Origin: Collinsella sp.
GTDB taxonomy: Bacteria; Actinomycetota; Coriobacteriia; Coriobacteriales; Coriobacteriaceae
Length of the DNA: 64,000 bases
Reading direction: 5' to 3'
Assembly (NCBI GenBank): GCA_019414445.1
Contig: DXMA01000005.1
Span: forward strand, 8,213-72,212
The translations under genes and the position numbers were made by a program. Each line of letters starts with the position of its first letter. The stretch's first letter is position 1. A model generated the notes under the pieces. It was not told the DNA's origin. It made no database searches and saw only the letters and a list, made by a program, of their open reading frames with translations. Below, piece after piece: positions 26,164 through 36,994 of this stretch.

Positions 26164-28457
26164 ATGCGTCATAAAAAGCGCGTTTGCATGCATTGCAAAC
26201 AGGGCTCTTGTTGGGCCTACTTCTAATATTGCCCGTCGTTCTTAAATCGGGTTCGACTGCCTTTGCTGAAGTCTCTCCGGCTGGTCCATCGGTGGAAGAG
26301 GCTGTGAAAGCTGAAGACGTGAATGATTCTTTCCGGGATTCGTCTTTGGGCGATTCTGCTCATGACGACAGCGCGACCGATGAAGACGCGGGCGTCGAGT
26401 CTTAATCTTCTGCCGAGGCAGCTGATCTGTCCAGCTACTCGACCCTCGATACGGGCACCTATTTCTTAACCTCGACTTTGTCGGGGCATCGCGTGCTCGA
26501 CGTCGCCGGTGGATCGATGGGTGCCGGCGTGGCTATACAGCTGTATGGAAGAAATGAGACGGCTGCTCAAAACATTCGTTTTGTTTCAACTGCGCCCGAT
26601 GTGCCTCCGTGCGATGATTTTGGCCTTGATGGCTGGTTTACCATTTCGCCGATGGCTGATTCGGCTTGCGTCTTCGACATTGCTGGAGGCTCATCTTCCA
26701 ACGGGGCTAATGTCCAGACCTATGCCGCTAACGGCACGTTTGCGCAGGACTTTAAGTTTGTCTACGACAACGGGTATTACTGCATTGTCAATGCTCAATC
26801 TGGTAAGGTCCTCGATGTTGAAGGCGGCAACCTGTGCCCGGGAACCAATGTTCAGCAATGGAGTGAAAATACCAACAACTCTAATCAATTGTTTTCTATC
26901 GTGCGTAACGATGATGGCTCGTATACGGCGACCAACAAGGCAACGGGTCTGGTTTTGACCGCAAATAACGCTAACGTATATGGCGACGTCCCGTCTGATT
27001 CATCGTCCCAGCGTTTGGCGATCACCAAGGTGACCTCGCTCTTGCCACAGGGCTTCTTTACCATCTCGAGCGCGTCTTCCGCTTCAGCCGTTCTAGACGT
27101 TTCGGGCGGCTCGGTGAGCGATGGCGCCAACGTGCAGTTCTATGTATCCAATAGCTCGGTCGCGCAAAAGTGGAAGGTTGCCAAGGTCCCCGATCGCGAC
27201 AACACCTATACCGTTGAAAGCTTGCTTTCGGGCAGGGTGCTTACCGAGGATGCCAACGGCAACGTGTGCGTGCGCTCTTTTAACAATAGCGATTCCCAGT
27301 TTTGGACGGCGCGGATTTACAACGGCGGTGCCGTTTTTGTAAACGTTGCAAGTGGCAATGTGCTCGGTACGGCATCTGGCTCCAGCAACAAAGGGACTAA
27401 TATTTGCGTAATGCCTTTCAATGGTGTTTCTGATCGGTCGCTAATGTTGTGGAGCTGCTATCTGGTTGATTCGGGCACCTATACCATTACTGCTTCCTCG
27501 GACCGTTCCAAAGTGCTGGATGTTGCAAGCGGCTCGCGTTCCAATGGTGCCAATGTTCGCTTGTGGTCATCGAATAATACCGGAGCGCAAAAATGGGCCA
27601 TTACAGCGAACCCGGACGGAACCGTTTCGATTCAAAACTGCAAAAGTAAAAAATACCTCGATGTCGCTAACGCTCAGGCTGTTTCGGGTGCCAACGTTCA
27701 GCAGTGGCAGGGAAACGGTAGCGCCGCTCAGCGTTGGCGCGTTGCGTATACGGGCGGCGGCTCCTTTACCATTTATTCCGCACTCAGCGATAGTCTCGCC
27801 TTGGACATAAGCGGGGGAGTGCTAAGCGATGGTGCAAATATCCAGATCTTCACCTCTAACGGCAGCGAGGCGTAGGGGTTTGCTTTTAGGCAAACCACGT
27901 ATGTGCCTGAAGCGGTGGATTTGGCCGTTCCTGTCTATAACCAGTATGCTGCTGGCCTGCCCAAAGGCTGTGAGTCCGCCGCCCTCACTAACGTGCTTAA
28001 CTACTACGGATTTGGCGTCGGGCCGTGTGAGATGGCTGATCGTTGGATTCCGCGGAGCTCTTGGGACTTTGTCTGGTGCTTCTGGGGCAATCCCCATAGC
28101 TACAACAATGGCAACGAAATCTGCGCGCCCGGTCTCAACAGGGCTGCGAACAACTTTCTGGCGAGTAGGGGTAGCAAGCTGAGGTCATACGATGTTTCGG
28201 GTGAATCTCTCTACGATCTCTGTAAGTATTTGGACGATGGCTATCCCGTCATTATTTGGACGACCGTTCATCAGGGCAACGTGGGCAATATCTATGCACG
28301 GCAGGGTGGCTATTTCGCTTGCTCAAATTCGCACACGGTGGTTCTGAAAGGCTATGACCCCCAAATGAATAAGGTTATGCTGTCCGACACGATTGACGGC
28401 TACACCACGTATGATTTGGATTGGATTGCTTGGGTCTACAAACAGCGAGGAGCGTAG
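26164..28457 (+). pseudogene. Secreted ricin-repeat protein with C39-like peptidase domain, interrupted
   Basis: The reading frame covers a signal-like hydrophobic stretch (LLLGLLLILPVVL), an acidic segment, about nine ricin-type half-repeats, and a C-terminal C39/papain-like peptidase: PKGCESAALTNVLNYYG with the presumed nucleophile, and NSHTVVLKGYD with the histidine. Two in-frame stops break it: TAA at 26403 just before the first repeats, and TAG at 27873 at the end of the repeats. The second falls at the Gln of the AQ motif conserved in every repeat (CAG to TAG). The natural ATG 26164 is also out of frame with the signal peptide, so a 5' frameshift is likely. Nothing else is frameshifted over 2 kb, pointing to recent decay. 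Confidence 0.8.
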
Positions 28458-28546
28458 GCAGTCGTCATTAAGTAATCAACCACCACTTTTTTGTTGATCA
28501 TATGAACTATCATAGATTCAATGGTAATTTGGATTGGGAGTCCGAT

Positions 28547-28797
28547 ATGAGCTGCAGTCGATATGCCCGTGGCCTGGCCGCTTTATCAGTTGCGGTTTTG
28601 GCTACGGGTCTTTTGTTTTCGCCGTTGGCGACGTCTCAACTTTTCCCGAGGATGCACCTTTGGCAAGCGGAGGCACTCGACAGCTCGCTGAGCCCGGTAA
28701 TGGACGTATGATTGATTTATGGCCTAATCAGGGCGTTGGTGTACATGGCGTTTGCGAGCGCGGAAACCCAATTGGAGCCGGTCGTCCCTATGTGTAA
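28547..28797 (+). pseudogene. Signal-peptide fragment of another secreted protein
   Basis: ATG 28547, with GGGAG upstream, opens a typical signal peptide (ARGLAALSVAVLATGLLFSP). The frame shifts near 28645; the continuation in the next frame (EDAPLASGGTRQLAEPGNG) runs to a stop at 28797. It looks like the 5' end of a fourth ricin-type or wall protein whose body was deleted. Confidence 0.5.
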
Positions 28798-28826
28798 TTG
28801 TGTGTGTAGCGGAATGGATTGATTTT

Positions 28827-31800
28827 ATGTTTAGCAAAACCCGCCTTGCATCGTCTCTTCTGGTTGCTCTCGGGCTGCTTTACAGCCTGGGGGCAGCTCC
28901 TGTTTTTGCCGACGATGCTACGCTTCCCGTCGATGCAACTCTCGAGGAGCGTCTTGCCTATGGTGAGGCGCATCCCGATGATGACCTTGGTACCCATACT
29001 GCCGGTAGCTCGATGGAAGGTGAGCCGCTTGCCGCGGCACTCGATGCTCGCTCGGCTAATCGCTCCCCGTATTGGGGCGGTTCTAGCGCTTCTAAAACGT
29101 TCTATAACGGCTACGACGAGGTGTTTGCATCTCCTGCCCTTAAGGTCATTGACGTCTCGGAGTGGCAGGGGACGATCGATTGGAATAGGGTCAAAAACTC
29201 AGGCGTGGATGCTGTCATTTTGCGTTTCGCGCATTCAACGAGTCATTTTGACAAACAGTTTGAGCGCAATTTGAGCGAGGTTCGCCGTCTGGGAATTCCG
29301 TTTGGCCTGTATATCTTTAGTACTGCCCAGAATTCGAATGACGCTACAAGTGAGGCGTACTTCACCCAGCAAATCGTAAGCAAATACGGTCTATACGATT
29401 TGTCGTTACCGATATTTTATGACCTCGAGTCGTTCTACGACAGCAACGGAAATACAATATCGCCCAATAGCGCTTTGGCATACGAGGGCATTGTGAATGC
29501 GTACTTTAATACGCTGTCTGGTTTTGGGGTCAACAACGTTTCAATTTATTCCGGACGTTGGTATACAGATACCTATTTAAAAGCCGCCAGCGTGCGTCCC
29601 CGTGTATCTTGGATTGCGGAGTACGGTCCTAAGTTCAACACCACGTTTAGCTGCGCCGGTCAGTTTGGGTGGCAGTATACGTCGCAAGTCCGCATCGATG
29701 GGATCACTGCCAACACGGTTGACATGAGCGCTTTTTCTTCTGCTGATTTTATCAATGTGCTCAATCTGCCCGATTTTTCTCTTTCTGATGGAACTTATTA
29801 CATCGACTCGATTGGAAAAGATTCCTCGAGCGTTACCGTTTGCGAAGATGGAAGCCTTTCTTTGTATGGTGCCCAGGGAACGGCTGACCAGCGCTTCATC
29901 CTTGAGTCAGCTGGTTCGGGGGCGTATCGAATCAAGAATGAGTCAACTGAGCAGTATCTCACCGTGGCTGATGGAAACGCACAGAGTGGCTCTTTGGTTG
30001 TCCAGGCGGCTTATGCTCAAGACGATAGTCAGCTTTGGCACGTTCGCGCTTCCGATAATGGGTTCTATATCCAGTCCGCATTGGGCAATTGGGTGCTCGA
30101 TTTGAGTGGCGGAAGCACGACGGATGGCACTCCGATTCGTATCTGGGCTCCGAATAAATCGACCGCGCAGCGTTTTACGTTCGCTTCCGCATCGGCCGTA
30201 ACAACTGATACAGCTTTTGCCATAAAGAGCGTTCTCGATCCGCAGCTTGTCATGGATATCTACGGCGGTTCATCTGATAACCGAGCGCGGCTACAGATCT
30301 ATAACGCCAATAATAGTCAGGCTCAGATGTTTACGTTTAAACAGGTTGGCAATGGCTTGTACGAAATCGTAAACGTTAACTCTGACAAGCCCTTTGAGGC
30401 TCAAGGCGGATCTGTCTCCAATGGTGGAGCAGTTTCCCAGTATTCATCCAACGGCACTTGCGCGCAGCATTGGTCCATTGTTGATTGCGGTAATGGCGAA
30501 TACTCGTTCATAAATTCGAAATCCGGTAAAGCCATTGACGTTCCGGGCGGTAATGGCGTGAGTGGGTCTGCGCTTCAGATTTATACGTACAACGGATCTG
30601 ATGCACAGAAATGGACGCTTGCGCCAGCGCGCACTATTCGCCAGGAGCTCAATGATCTCGCTGCTTCGGGCAAGGGTCTTGTAAATGAGGGCGTTGAATA
30701 TGCCATCGGCTCTGTCTCTGAGCGTCAGGTATTCGATATTGCCGGCGGATCTATAAATTCCGGTTCCAATCTTCAGCTATATGCATCTAACGCAACTAAG
30801 GCTCAGCGTTGGACGTTTTCCTATGACAAGAATGGTTATGTGACCATTACGAATGTGAAGTCGGGAAAAGTCTTAGATGTTTTTGCCGGCAGCAAAAAAG
30901 CAGGTGCCAATGTTCAGCAGTACGCGTCCAATGGCTCTTGGGCTCAGAAATGGATCCTTGTCGATTGCGGTGACGGCTCTTTCAAGATTTGCTCTGCGAT
31001 TAGGACTGGCTTTGTCTTGGACCTTGCCGGAGGCTCCACTGCAAATGGAGCGAATGTCCAGGTTTATGACGATAACGGTACCGCTGCGCAGCGATTCCGT
31101 CTGTATACGGCCGGAGAAGTTTCTAAGGCTCAGACAATCGATTCTCAGTCTGCTGTTGTAACGGCTTCTGATGGTCGCGTATTTGATGTACCTGGCGGCA
31201 ACGTGGATAGCGGAGCTGCCATTCAGCTGTATAGCGCTAATGGTACTATTGCGCAGTCGTTTGGCTTTGAATTTGATGATGAAGCGGGCCTTTATGCTAT
31301 AAAGTCTGCGAAATCCTATCGCTACCTATATGCTCAGGATGGGGATATTGTTCCTGGGGCCGCGGTTAAGCAAGGGAGTCCGTCGCCCTCGTCGCAGATT
31401 TATGATTGGGCTGTCGAAGATGCGGGTAACGGCTTATATCGTATCGTTAACGCTGCAACGGGTTGTGCTTTGGGTGTAAGTGATTCTGGCAAGCTTGTAA
31501 CGGTTTCCAGGGGCGATGCGCGCGAGCTATCGGTTGCATTTGCACCATCCGACTTTAAATGTTTGCGCTCCGAACAGGATGCTGATGCTGCGGCTCATAT
31601 GTCTGATTTGCCGGATGGCGAGTATATCGTCAGCTCGAGCAGGAACTATTCCTTTGTACTGGATGTTTCTGGTGGGTCAAAAGATAACAGTGCCAACATC
31701 CAGTTGCACACGTCGAATATGAGCAATGCTCAGCGTTGGATCGTTTCCCATGACGATAAGGGCTATGTTACGTTTACGAACGTTGGCTCCAATAAGGTGA

Positions 31801-33800
31801 TTGATGTCGCCGGCGGAAACGCCTCGTCTGGTACGAATGTTGCTCAGTATGGTTCCAACGGCACGTTTGCTCAAAAATGGATTGTTTCCAAGCAATCCGA
31901 TGGCTCATATCTCATTGAGAGTGCTCTTAGGCCCGGATTCTATCTTGGATCCAAGGGAGGCGGTGCGTCCAATGGTGTAAATGTTGAGTTGAGCGTCAAT
32001 GATAACAATTCGCGCTTTGCGTTGTTTAGTACTTCTCCATCAGTTGCTAAATGCGAGGATATTCTTCCTGCTGGGTATTTCACTCTGAGTCCCGCCTGCA
32101 ATTCCACCGGTAAGGTCCTTGATATTGCCGGTGGTTCAAGCTCCAGTGGGGCAAATGTCCAGCTTTACAGTAGCAACGGTACGCTTGCTCAGCTGTTTAG
32201 CTTTGAATATCACGACGGTTACTATGTAATCCGTAATGTAAAGTCTCAAAAAGCGCTTGACGTGGATGGCGGCAAGCTCGTTCCGGGCACTAATGTCCAA
32301 CAGTGGGAATGTGATTCGGCCAATGCTAATCAGTTGTTTTCTGTAGTCGACAACGGCGATGGGACGCTCTCTTTTATTAATAAGGCGACTGGCCTGTTTT
32401 TGGATATTGTTGGAGCTTCTGACAGTGTTCAGGCGAATTTGGACGCATATCTCCCCAATGGAAGCGCTGCTCAAAAGTTTACGCTTCATCAGGTTACAGA
32501 GTTTTTGAGTGAAGGTGCTTTTTCCTTTGAGTCGGCCACGGCCTCGAAAGTCTTGGATGTTGCTGGCGGATCCGTGGAGGACGGCGCTCCGGTCCAGCTA
32601 TATACATCGAACGATACGCTTGCGCAAAAATGGTATGTAAGCAAAGTGGCAGGGTTGGACAACACGTTTGAGATTGAGTGCATCGGCTCTGCGAAGGTTC
32701 TCTCCCTTGCTGATGACGGGAAGCTTGTCCAGCAGACATCAAGCGGCGCCGATTCTCAGCGGTGGCACAGTGCGCTGTCTGGCGGCAAGGTTGCGTTGCA
32801 AAATGCAGCTACAGGTTAGTATCTCTGTGTTTCGGGCTCTTCCTCGACATTGGGCGTGGTTGATTCGTTGGAGCTGCCCGGTGTTCGATTTAACGTAAAG
32901 AGCGTCGGGGTTCTTTCTGAGGGGTCATATACCATCCAGCTTATGGCGAACCGGTCGTATGTATTCGATGTGTCTGGTGGATCAACGGCTACCGGAACGT
33001 CAGTTGGATTTTATGGTTCGAACGGAACGGCGGCTCAGATTTGGGATGTTCGCAAGAATTCCGATGGAACATATGAGATATCTAGCGCTAAATCCTGCAA
33101 GCCTCTCGATATCAAGGGCGGCAATCAGTCGGCTGGTAATGGTGTCCAAATTTGGACCCGTAACGAAGGCAACGCTCAAAAATGGAATTTGGTTTACAAC
33201 AGGGGAGAGGGCTATACGATTCGGTCGACCAGTGGACTTGTCTTGGCTTCTTCTGGCGGCGCGCTTGCCCTTTCTGAAGATAATGGTACCGCCAATCAGC
33301 GTTTTGCCTTTGAAAAGGCTACCTATATTCCACCTGCTTTAACTGGAGTTCAATGGAAGGGTTGTGCCCATTATTCGTCGTCTCGCTACGGCGAAGACTG
33401 GAGCGTGATTGTGATTCACATCTCTGAGTGCACAGCGCTTTCCCAGATTGATAATACTTTTTGGGGTACACGCGAAGCCTCGGCTCATTATGGCGTGGCA
33501 CCAGGGCAGATTCACCAGTATGTCGGTCTCAATGACACGGCTTGGGCCGTTGGCGACTGGGAGTGGAATAAACGCTCGGTGTCTATCGAGCATGTGGGAA
33601 CTACGGCAAATCCGCCTTCGTATGCTACCCTTGATACAAGTGCACAGCTCATGGCTGCACTTGCAAGATCTAAGGGTTGGAGACATTTGACGATGGGGGA
33701 TAACGTTGGGATACATAAGTGGTATTCATCAACAAGTTGCCCCGCCGGAACAGACGTCAATTGGCTTGTTGCGAAGGCAAATCAGTATTTGGGCAACTAG
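28827..33800 (+). pseudogene. Giant secreted wall hydrolase: GH25 muramidase, ricin repeats, amidase; split by an in-frame TAG
   Basis: The frame spans 1657 codons. A signal peptide (FSKTRLASSLLVALGLLYSL, ending near VFADDA) is followed by a GH25 muramidase at about residues 110-315, with LKVIDVSEWQGTIDWNRV and the acidic LPIFYDLESF site. About 25 ricin-type half-repeats come next, then a C-terminal amidase_2/PGRP-like domain: VIVIHISE and GIHKWYSSTSCPAG supply zinc-ligand histidines and cysteine. An in-frame TAG at 32817 (codon 1331) sits inside a repeat (NAATG, stop, YLCVSG) where Gln is expected (CAG to TAG). The frame then stays open for another 980 bases to 33800. If not read through, the product keeps the muramidase and most repeats but loses the amidase. 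Two catalytic heads at opposite ends of one lectin chain is a notable design. Confidence 0.82.
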
Positions 33801-33934
33801 CCTGTTATTTGAACGCAAATGTAATTGGCTACGTCTCCAATTATCATATATCCGCAAGCTTAGGAGAGATTGGTATGTCAGCAAGTGGTATCCATCCTGG
33901 CTGTTGCGCGTTCGTTTGTGTAGAGGGGTAAATG

Positions 33935-33968
33935 AAAAGGCCTGAAACCATCTGGTTTCAGGCCTTTT
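33935..33968. terminator. Bidirectional terminator between convergent genes
   Basis: AAAAGGCCTGAAACCA and TGGTTTCAGGCCTTTT form a long stem with a short TC loop and T/A runs on both sides. It serves the plus-strand hydrolase (stop 33800) and the minus-strand transferase (stop 33988). Confidence 0.9.
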
Positions 33969-33987
33969 CCTATTCTTAATTGAACGG

Positions 33988-34941
33988 TTAATTATTTCTG
34001 CCCTCTTGGAATACTCGGTAGACCTGAAGCTCCCATTCTTTTCGCTCAGTTTTGGCGACGTTGTCAAGGATGAGGCCGGTAGCAAGCGAGAGCCCGCACA
34101 GGAACATGAAGGCTACCGCAAGCACTGCAGTGGGGAGCCGTGGAACAAGACCGGTTGCGAAGAATTCTCCAATGACTGGAAGGCCGAGAATCAGGCCAAC
34201 GAGAGCGAGTACCAATGCGATAAGGCTGAAAAACTTGAGAGGACGATAGTTCTTAAATAGGCTGGCGATGGCACACACAACTTTTACACCATCTCCAACG
34301 GTATCGAGCTTGGACTCCGAACCTTCTGGGCGGTCGCGATAATCGATGGGGACGTCGGCAATCCTCCAGCGTCGATCGACCGCATGAATGGAGAGTTCCG
34401 TCTCAATCTGAAAGCCTTCGGAGAGGACTGGGAAAGTCTTTACGAAGGGGCGAGACATGGCCCGGTAGCCGGTCATGACATCGTCGAAGGAATAACCATA
34501 GATCCAGCGAATCATTGTGCGGACGAGGTCGTTACCAAAGCCATGAAAGGCGCGTTTGTTCTGCTCTGCGTAGGTACCGTTAGAGAGTCGATCGCCCACG
34601 GTCATATCCGCTTCACCAGAGAGGATTGGGGCGGCGAGCGCTGCGGCAGCTTCCGCCGGATAGGTGTCATCCCCATCGACCATGAGGTAGCAATCTGCGT
34701 CAATATCGCGGAACATCTGCCTCACGACGTTGCCCTTGCCTTGCCTGGGTTCGTGGCGAACGATTGCGCCCGATTCCTTCGCAAGTTTTGCGGTTTCATC
34801 GCTTGAGTTGTTGTCGTAGACGTAGATGGGTGCGCCTGGCAATGCGGAGCGGAAGTCGGCTACTACCTTAGCGATAGTGACGGCTTCGTTATAACAGGGG
34901 ATGATGACGGCAACGCGTGATGCGTCGATAGAGATAGTCAA
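33988..34941 (-). CDS. GT2 glycosyltransferase with C-terminal membrane anchor (DPM1/GtrB-like)
   Basis: The 317-residue family 2 transferase has VAVIIPCYNEA at the start, YDNNSSDET, the catalytic DxD in LMVDGDDTYPAE (near 94-98), and two C-terminal membrane helices (FSLIALVLALVGLILGLPVI and AVLAVAFMFLCGLSLATGLI). This is the layout of GtrB/polyprenyl-phosphate sugar transferases, which load a sugar on undecaprenyl phosphate. It begins with TTG 34941, with GAAAGG upstream. A very similar gene in the same orientation lies at 53579-54541, with matching residues over most of the length, so the two form long direct repeats round the glycan locus. Confidence 0.88.
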   Translation of the reverse strand: MTISIDASRVAVIIPCYNEAVTIAKVVADFRSALPGAPIYVYDNNSSDETAKLAKESGAIVRHEPRQGKGNVVRQMFRDIDADCYLMVDGDDTYPAEAAAALAAPILSGEADMTVGDRLSNGTYAEQNKRAFHGFGNDLVRTMIRWIYGYSFDDVMTGYRAMSRPFVKTFPVLSEGFQIETELSIHAVDRRWRIADVPIDYRDRPEGSESKLDTVGDGVKVVCAIASLFKNYRPLKFFSLIALVLALVGLILGLPVIGEFFATGLVPRLPTAVLAVAFMFLCGLSLATGLILDNVAKTERKEWELQVYRVFQEGRNN

Positions 34942-35091
34942 GGAGGTACCTTTCAGAGTGGAACAAACCTGCTTAAGAATATACCGTTATTTCGCCTTGC
35001 ATGCTATCTGCGTAATTACGTCACGCCTCTCGGTCTTGTTCCATGATGATGTGAATCCGAGCTGGATTATAATTCTGGAGACTTCGTCATA

Positions 35092-36993
35092 ATGAATGAA
35101 AGGGCTGATCGTCGGATGCGACTGTGTCTGACATCAAGAAGTTCTATATGCATGTGGAGGCTTATGTTTTTTAAGGAGCGCATTCGCGAAATCGATGTTG
35201 CTGCGTTGGTTGCAGCGTTTCTGATTGCAGTTTGCTTTGTTGTCGGGCTTCAGGTCTATCATTCCGTATATTTAAATGAGTCCTTGATTCAGGGTGTCGG
35301 CTCTATCGTCTTTTGCATTATCGTGATGTCCTTGCTCGTCCTTGCTCTATATGTCTTGATCGTTTGCGTCTTTACTTGGGTCGACGCTCACTCAGGAAAA
35401 TCTCTGGATGAGGACGAGGTTCGCGGTCGCTCTTCGTTTTCTTGTGTACTTAAAGCAAACTTGCTTCGTTACTCTTTAATTGTGCTGGCATGCTGGCTCC
35501 CGGTCATGCTCATTCGTTTTCCTGGAAATATAGATCCGGATACGTTTTGGCAGCTCCTCCAGACCCGAGGCCTCGCTTTGACAAGCGATCACCATCCTTG
35601 GTTTGACACTGTCTTGTTTGGCCTTTTTTGGTCTATCGGGGATGTTTTTGGCAGTCATGCCTTCTCGCTCTTGGCGTATTCTGTGTCGCAGGCTGTGCTC
35701 ACTGCGATTTCGTTTGCTGTCTGTTTTTGTTATTTTAGATGGCTGGAAGTACACAGTATTTTGCGGAGGGGTATTGTTGCACTCGTGTCTCTTCTCCCGT
35801 TTTTCCCAATGTTTGCACAAACAATGGCGAAGGACACGTTATTTGCTGCGGTTTGGGTTCTTTTCCTTCTGTTCTACTTTGAGACCGTTCGCACAAAGGG
35901 GGAAGTGCTTAAGAACTTTCGTGTGGTTGCTGGTGGGTTTTTGCTCTTGGGTCTTATTGTGCTTACGAAAAAGACCGGAATATATTTGCTCGCGCTTTCT
36001 CTGGTGCCCCTGATTCTTATCTGTCGGGCTAATAAGGCTCGGCTTCTTCTGCTCACGGGTTCCGTGGTGTGCCTGTTTTTTGTTTGGACTAACATCGCAC
36101 TGCCTGCTTGGGGCGTTGTGAAAGGCAGCTCTGCTGAGATGATGTCGATTCCATCGCAGCAGGTGGGGTATTACCTGTCTAGATATTCGGACGAAGTGAC
36201 GCAGGATGACTGGCGGGTTCTTGAAGGCGTTTATGCTTCACCCGAAGTACTTGGGACTGTGTATCAGCCTGCGCGTGCTGATGCAACGAAGATGTACTGG
36301 AAAGGGTCGTCGACCACTGAGACAAAGATTGAATTTCTACGTTGGTATTTCAGGACGGCGCTCAAGCATCCGAAGACATTTCTCGATGGTGCTCTGGCAA
36401 CAATGCTTCCCCTGTTCTATCCAGATGGGGTTACCGAGGGTGATGAGAGCTTCATTTTCTATCGAGATAACCTTGCGTCGGCCGCTACCGGGGATCCGGG
36501 GCTAGTGGGGGCTATCCAGTCTTATTCTGGCGGTTCGGCTTCCGCGAGCGATATGGATTCTTTGTTCGCCGGCTCGTTCCGTATTCCGGTAGTTGCTCGA
36601 ATTTCCGACATTTTTGATAACCTTTACCTCAAGATCGCCGAGCTGGTTCCACTGCTATTTCATAAGGTTACGTATGCCTTGTATATTCCAATAATCGTGC
36701 TCTGCTACTGCATGTCTAGAGCAAGAATGACGACTGAGCGATCTCCTCTGGAGGTCCTCCTCTCTTTTGCGCCGGTTATTGCTGTGTACTTGTCTCTGCT
36801 CGCAGGTCCAATTGCGTTACCTCGTTACATGGCAACCCCGGTATACGCTACGCCGTTGTTGTTGGCGCTGCCTTGGGTTCTCGGGATGGCGAATTCTGGG
36901 AAGAGCGGTCATGATGATGAAGTCGCCGATGCGGAAGCGAAATTAATTTTTAGAATGGTTGATCCTGGTTTGAGCGAGAACGTTGGTGAATGA
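35092..36993 (+). CDS. DUF6020-type polytopic membrane protein
   Basis: The 633-residue protein has about 11-13 predicted membrane helices, beginning VAALVAAFLIAVCFVVGLQV. It shows the family-like segment PGNIDPDTFWQLLQTRG followed by DHHPWFDT and FAQTMAKDTLFAAVWVLFLL. These extracytoplasmic loop motifs resemble lipid-sugar-dependent glycosyltransferases of the GT-C fold, which is a tentative functional reading. GGAG lies about ten bases before ATG 35092; a start at 35164 with a closer GGAGG would remove a basic leader. It opens a plus-strand run with the acyltransferase and the next membrane protein. Confidence 0.7.
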   Translation: MNERADRRMRLCLTSRSSICMWRLMFFKERIREIDVAALVAAFLIAVCFVVGLQVYHSVYLNESLIQGVGSIVFCIIVMSLLVLALYVLIVCVFTWVDAHSGKSLDEDEVRGRSSFSCVLKANLLRYSLIVLACWLPVMLIRFPGNIDPDTFWQLLQTRGLALTSDHHPWFDTVLFGLFWSIGDVFGSHAFSLLAYSVSQAVLTAISFAVCFCYFRWLEVHSILRRGIVALVSLLPFFPMFAQTMAKDTLFAAVWVLFLLFYFETVRTKGEVLKNFRVVAGGFLLLGLIVLTKKTGIYLLALSLVPLILICRANKARLLLLTGSVVCLFFVWTNIALPAWGVVKGSSAEMMSIPSQQVGYYLSRYSDEVTQDDWRVLEGVYASPEVLGTVYQPARADATKMYWKGSSTTETKIEFLRWYFRTALKHPKTFLDGALATMLPLFYPDGVTEGDESFIFYRDNLASAATGDPGLVGAIQSYSGGSASASDMDSLFAGSFRIPVVARISDIFDNLYLKIAELVPLLFHKVTYALYIPIIVLCYCMSRARMTTERSPLEVLLSFAPVIAVYLSLLAGPIALPRYMATPVYATPLLLALPWVLGMANSGKSGHDDEVADAEAKLIFRMVDPGLSENVGE

Positions 36994-36994
36994 T

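Noticed and set aside
22550..33800. Repetitive DNA considered as CRISPR or tandem satellite.
   Set aside because: Repeats are degenerate at DNA level, encode ricin-type half-repeats in one reading frame and have no constant-length spacers.
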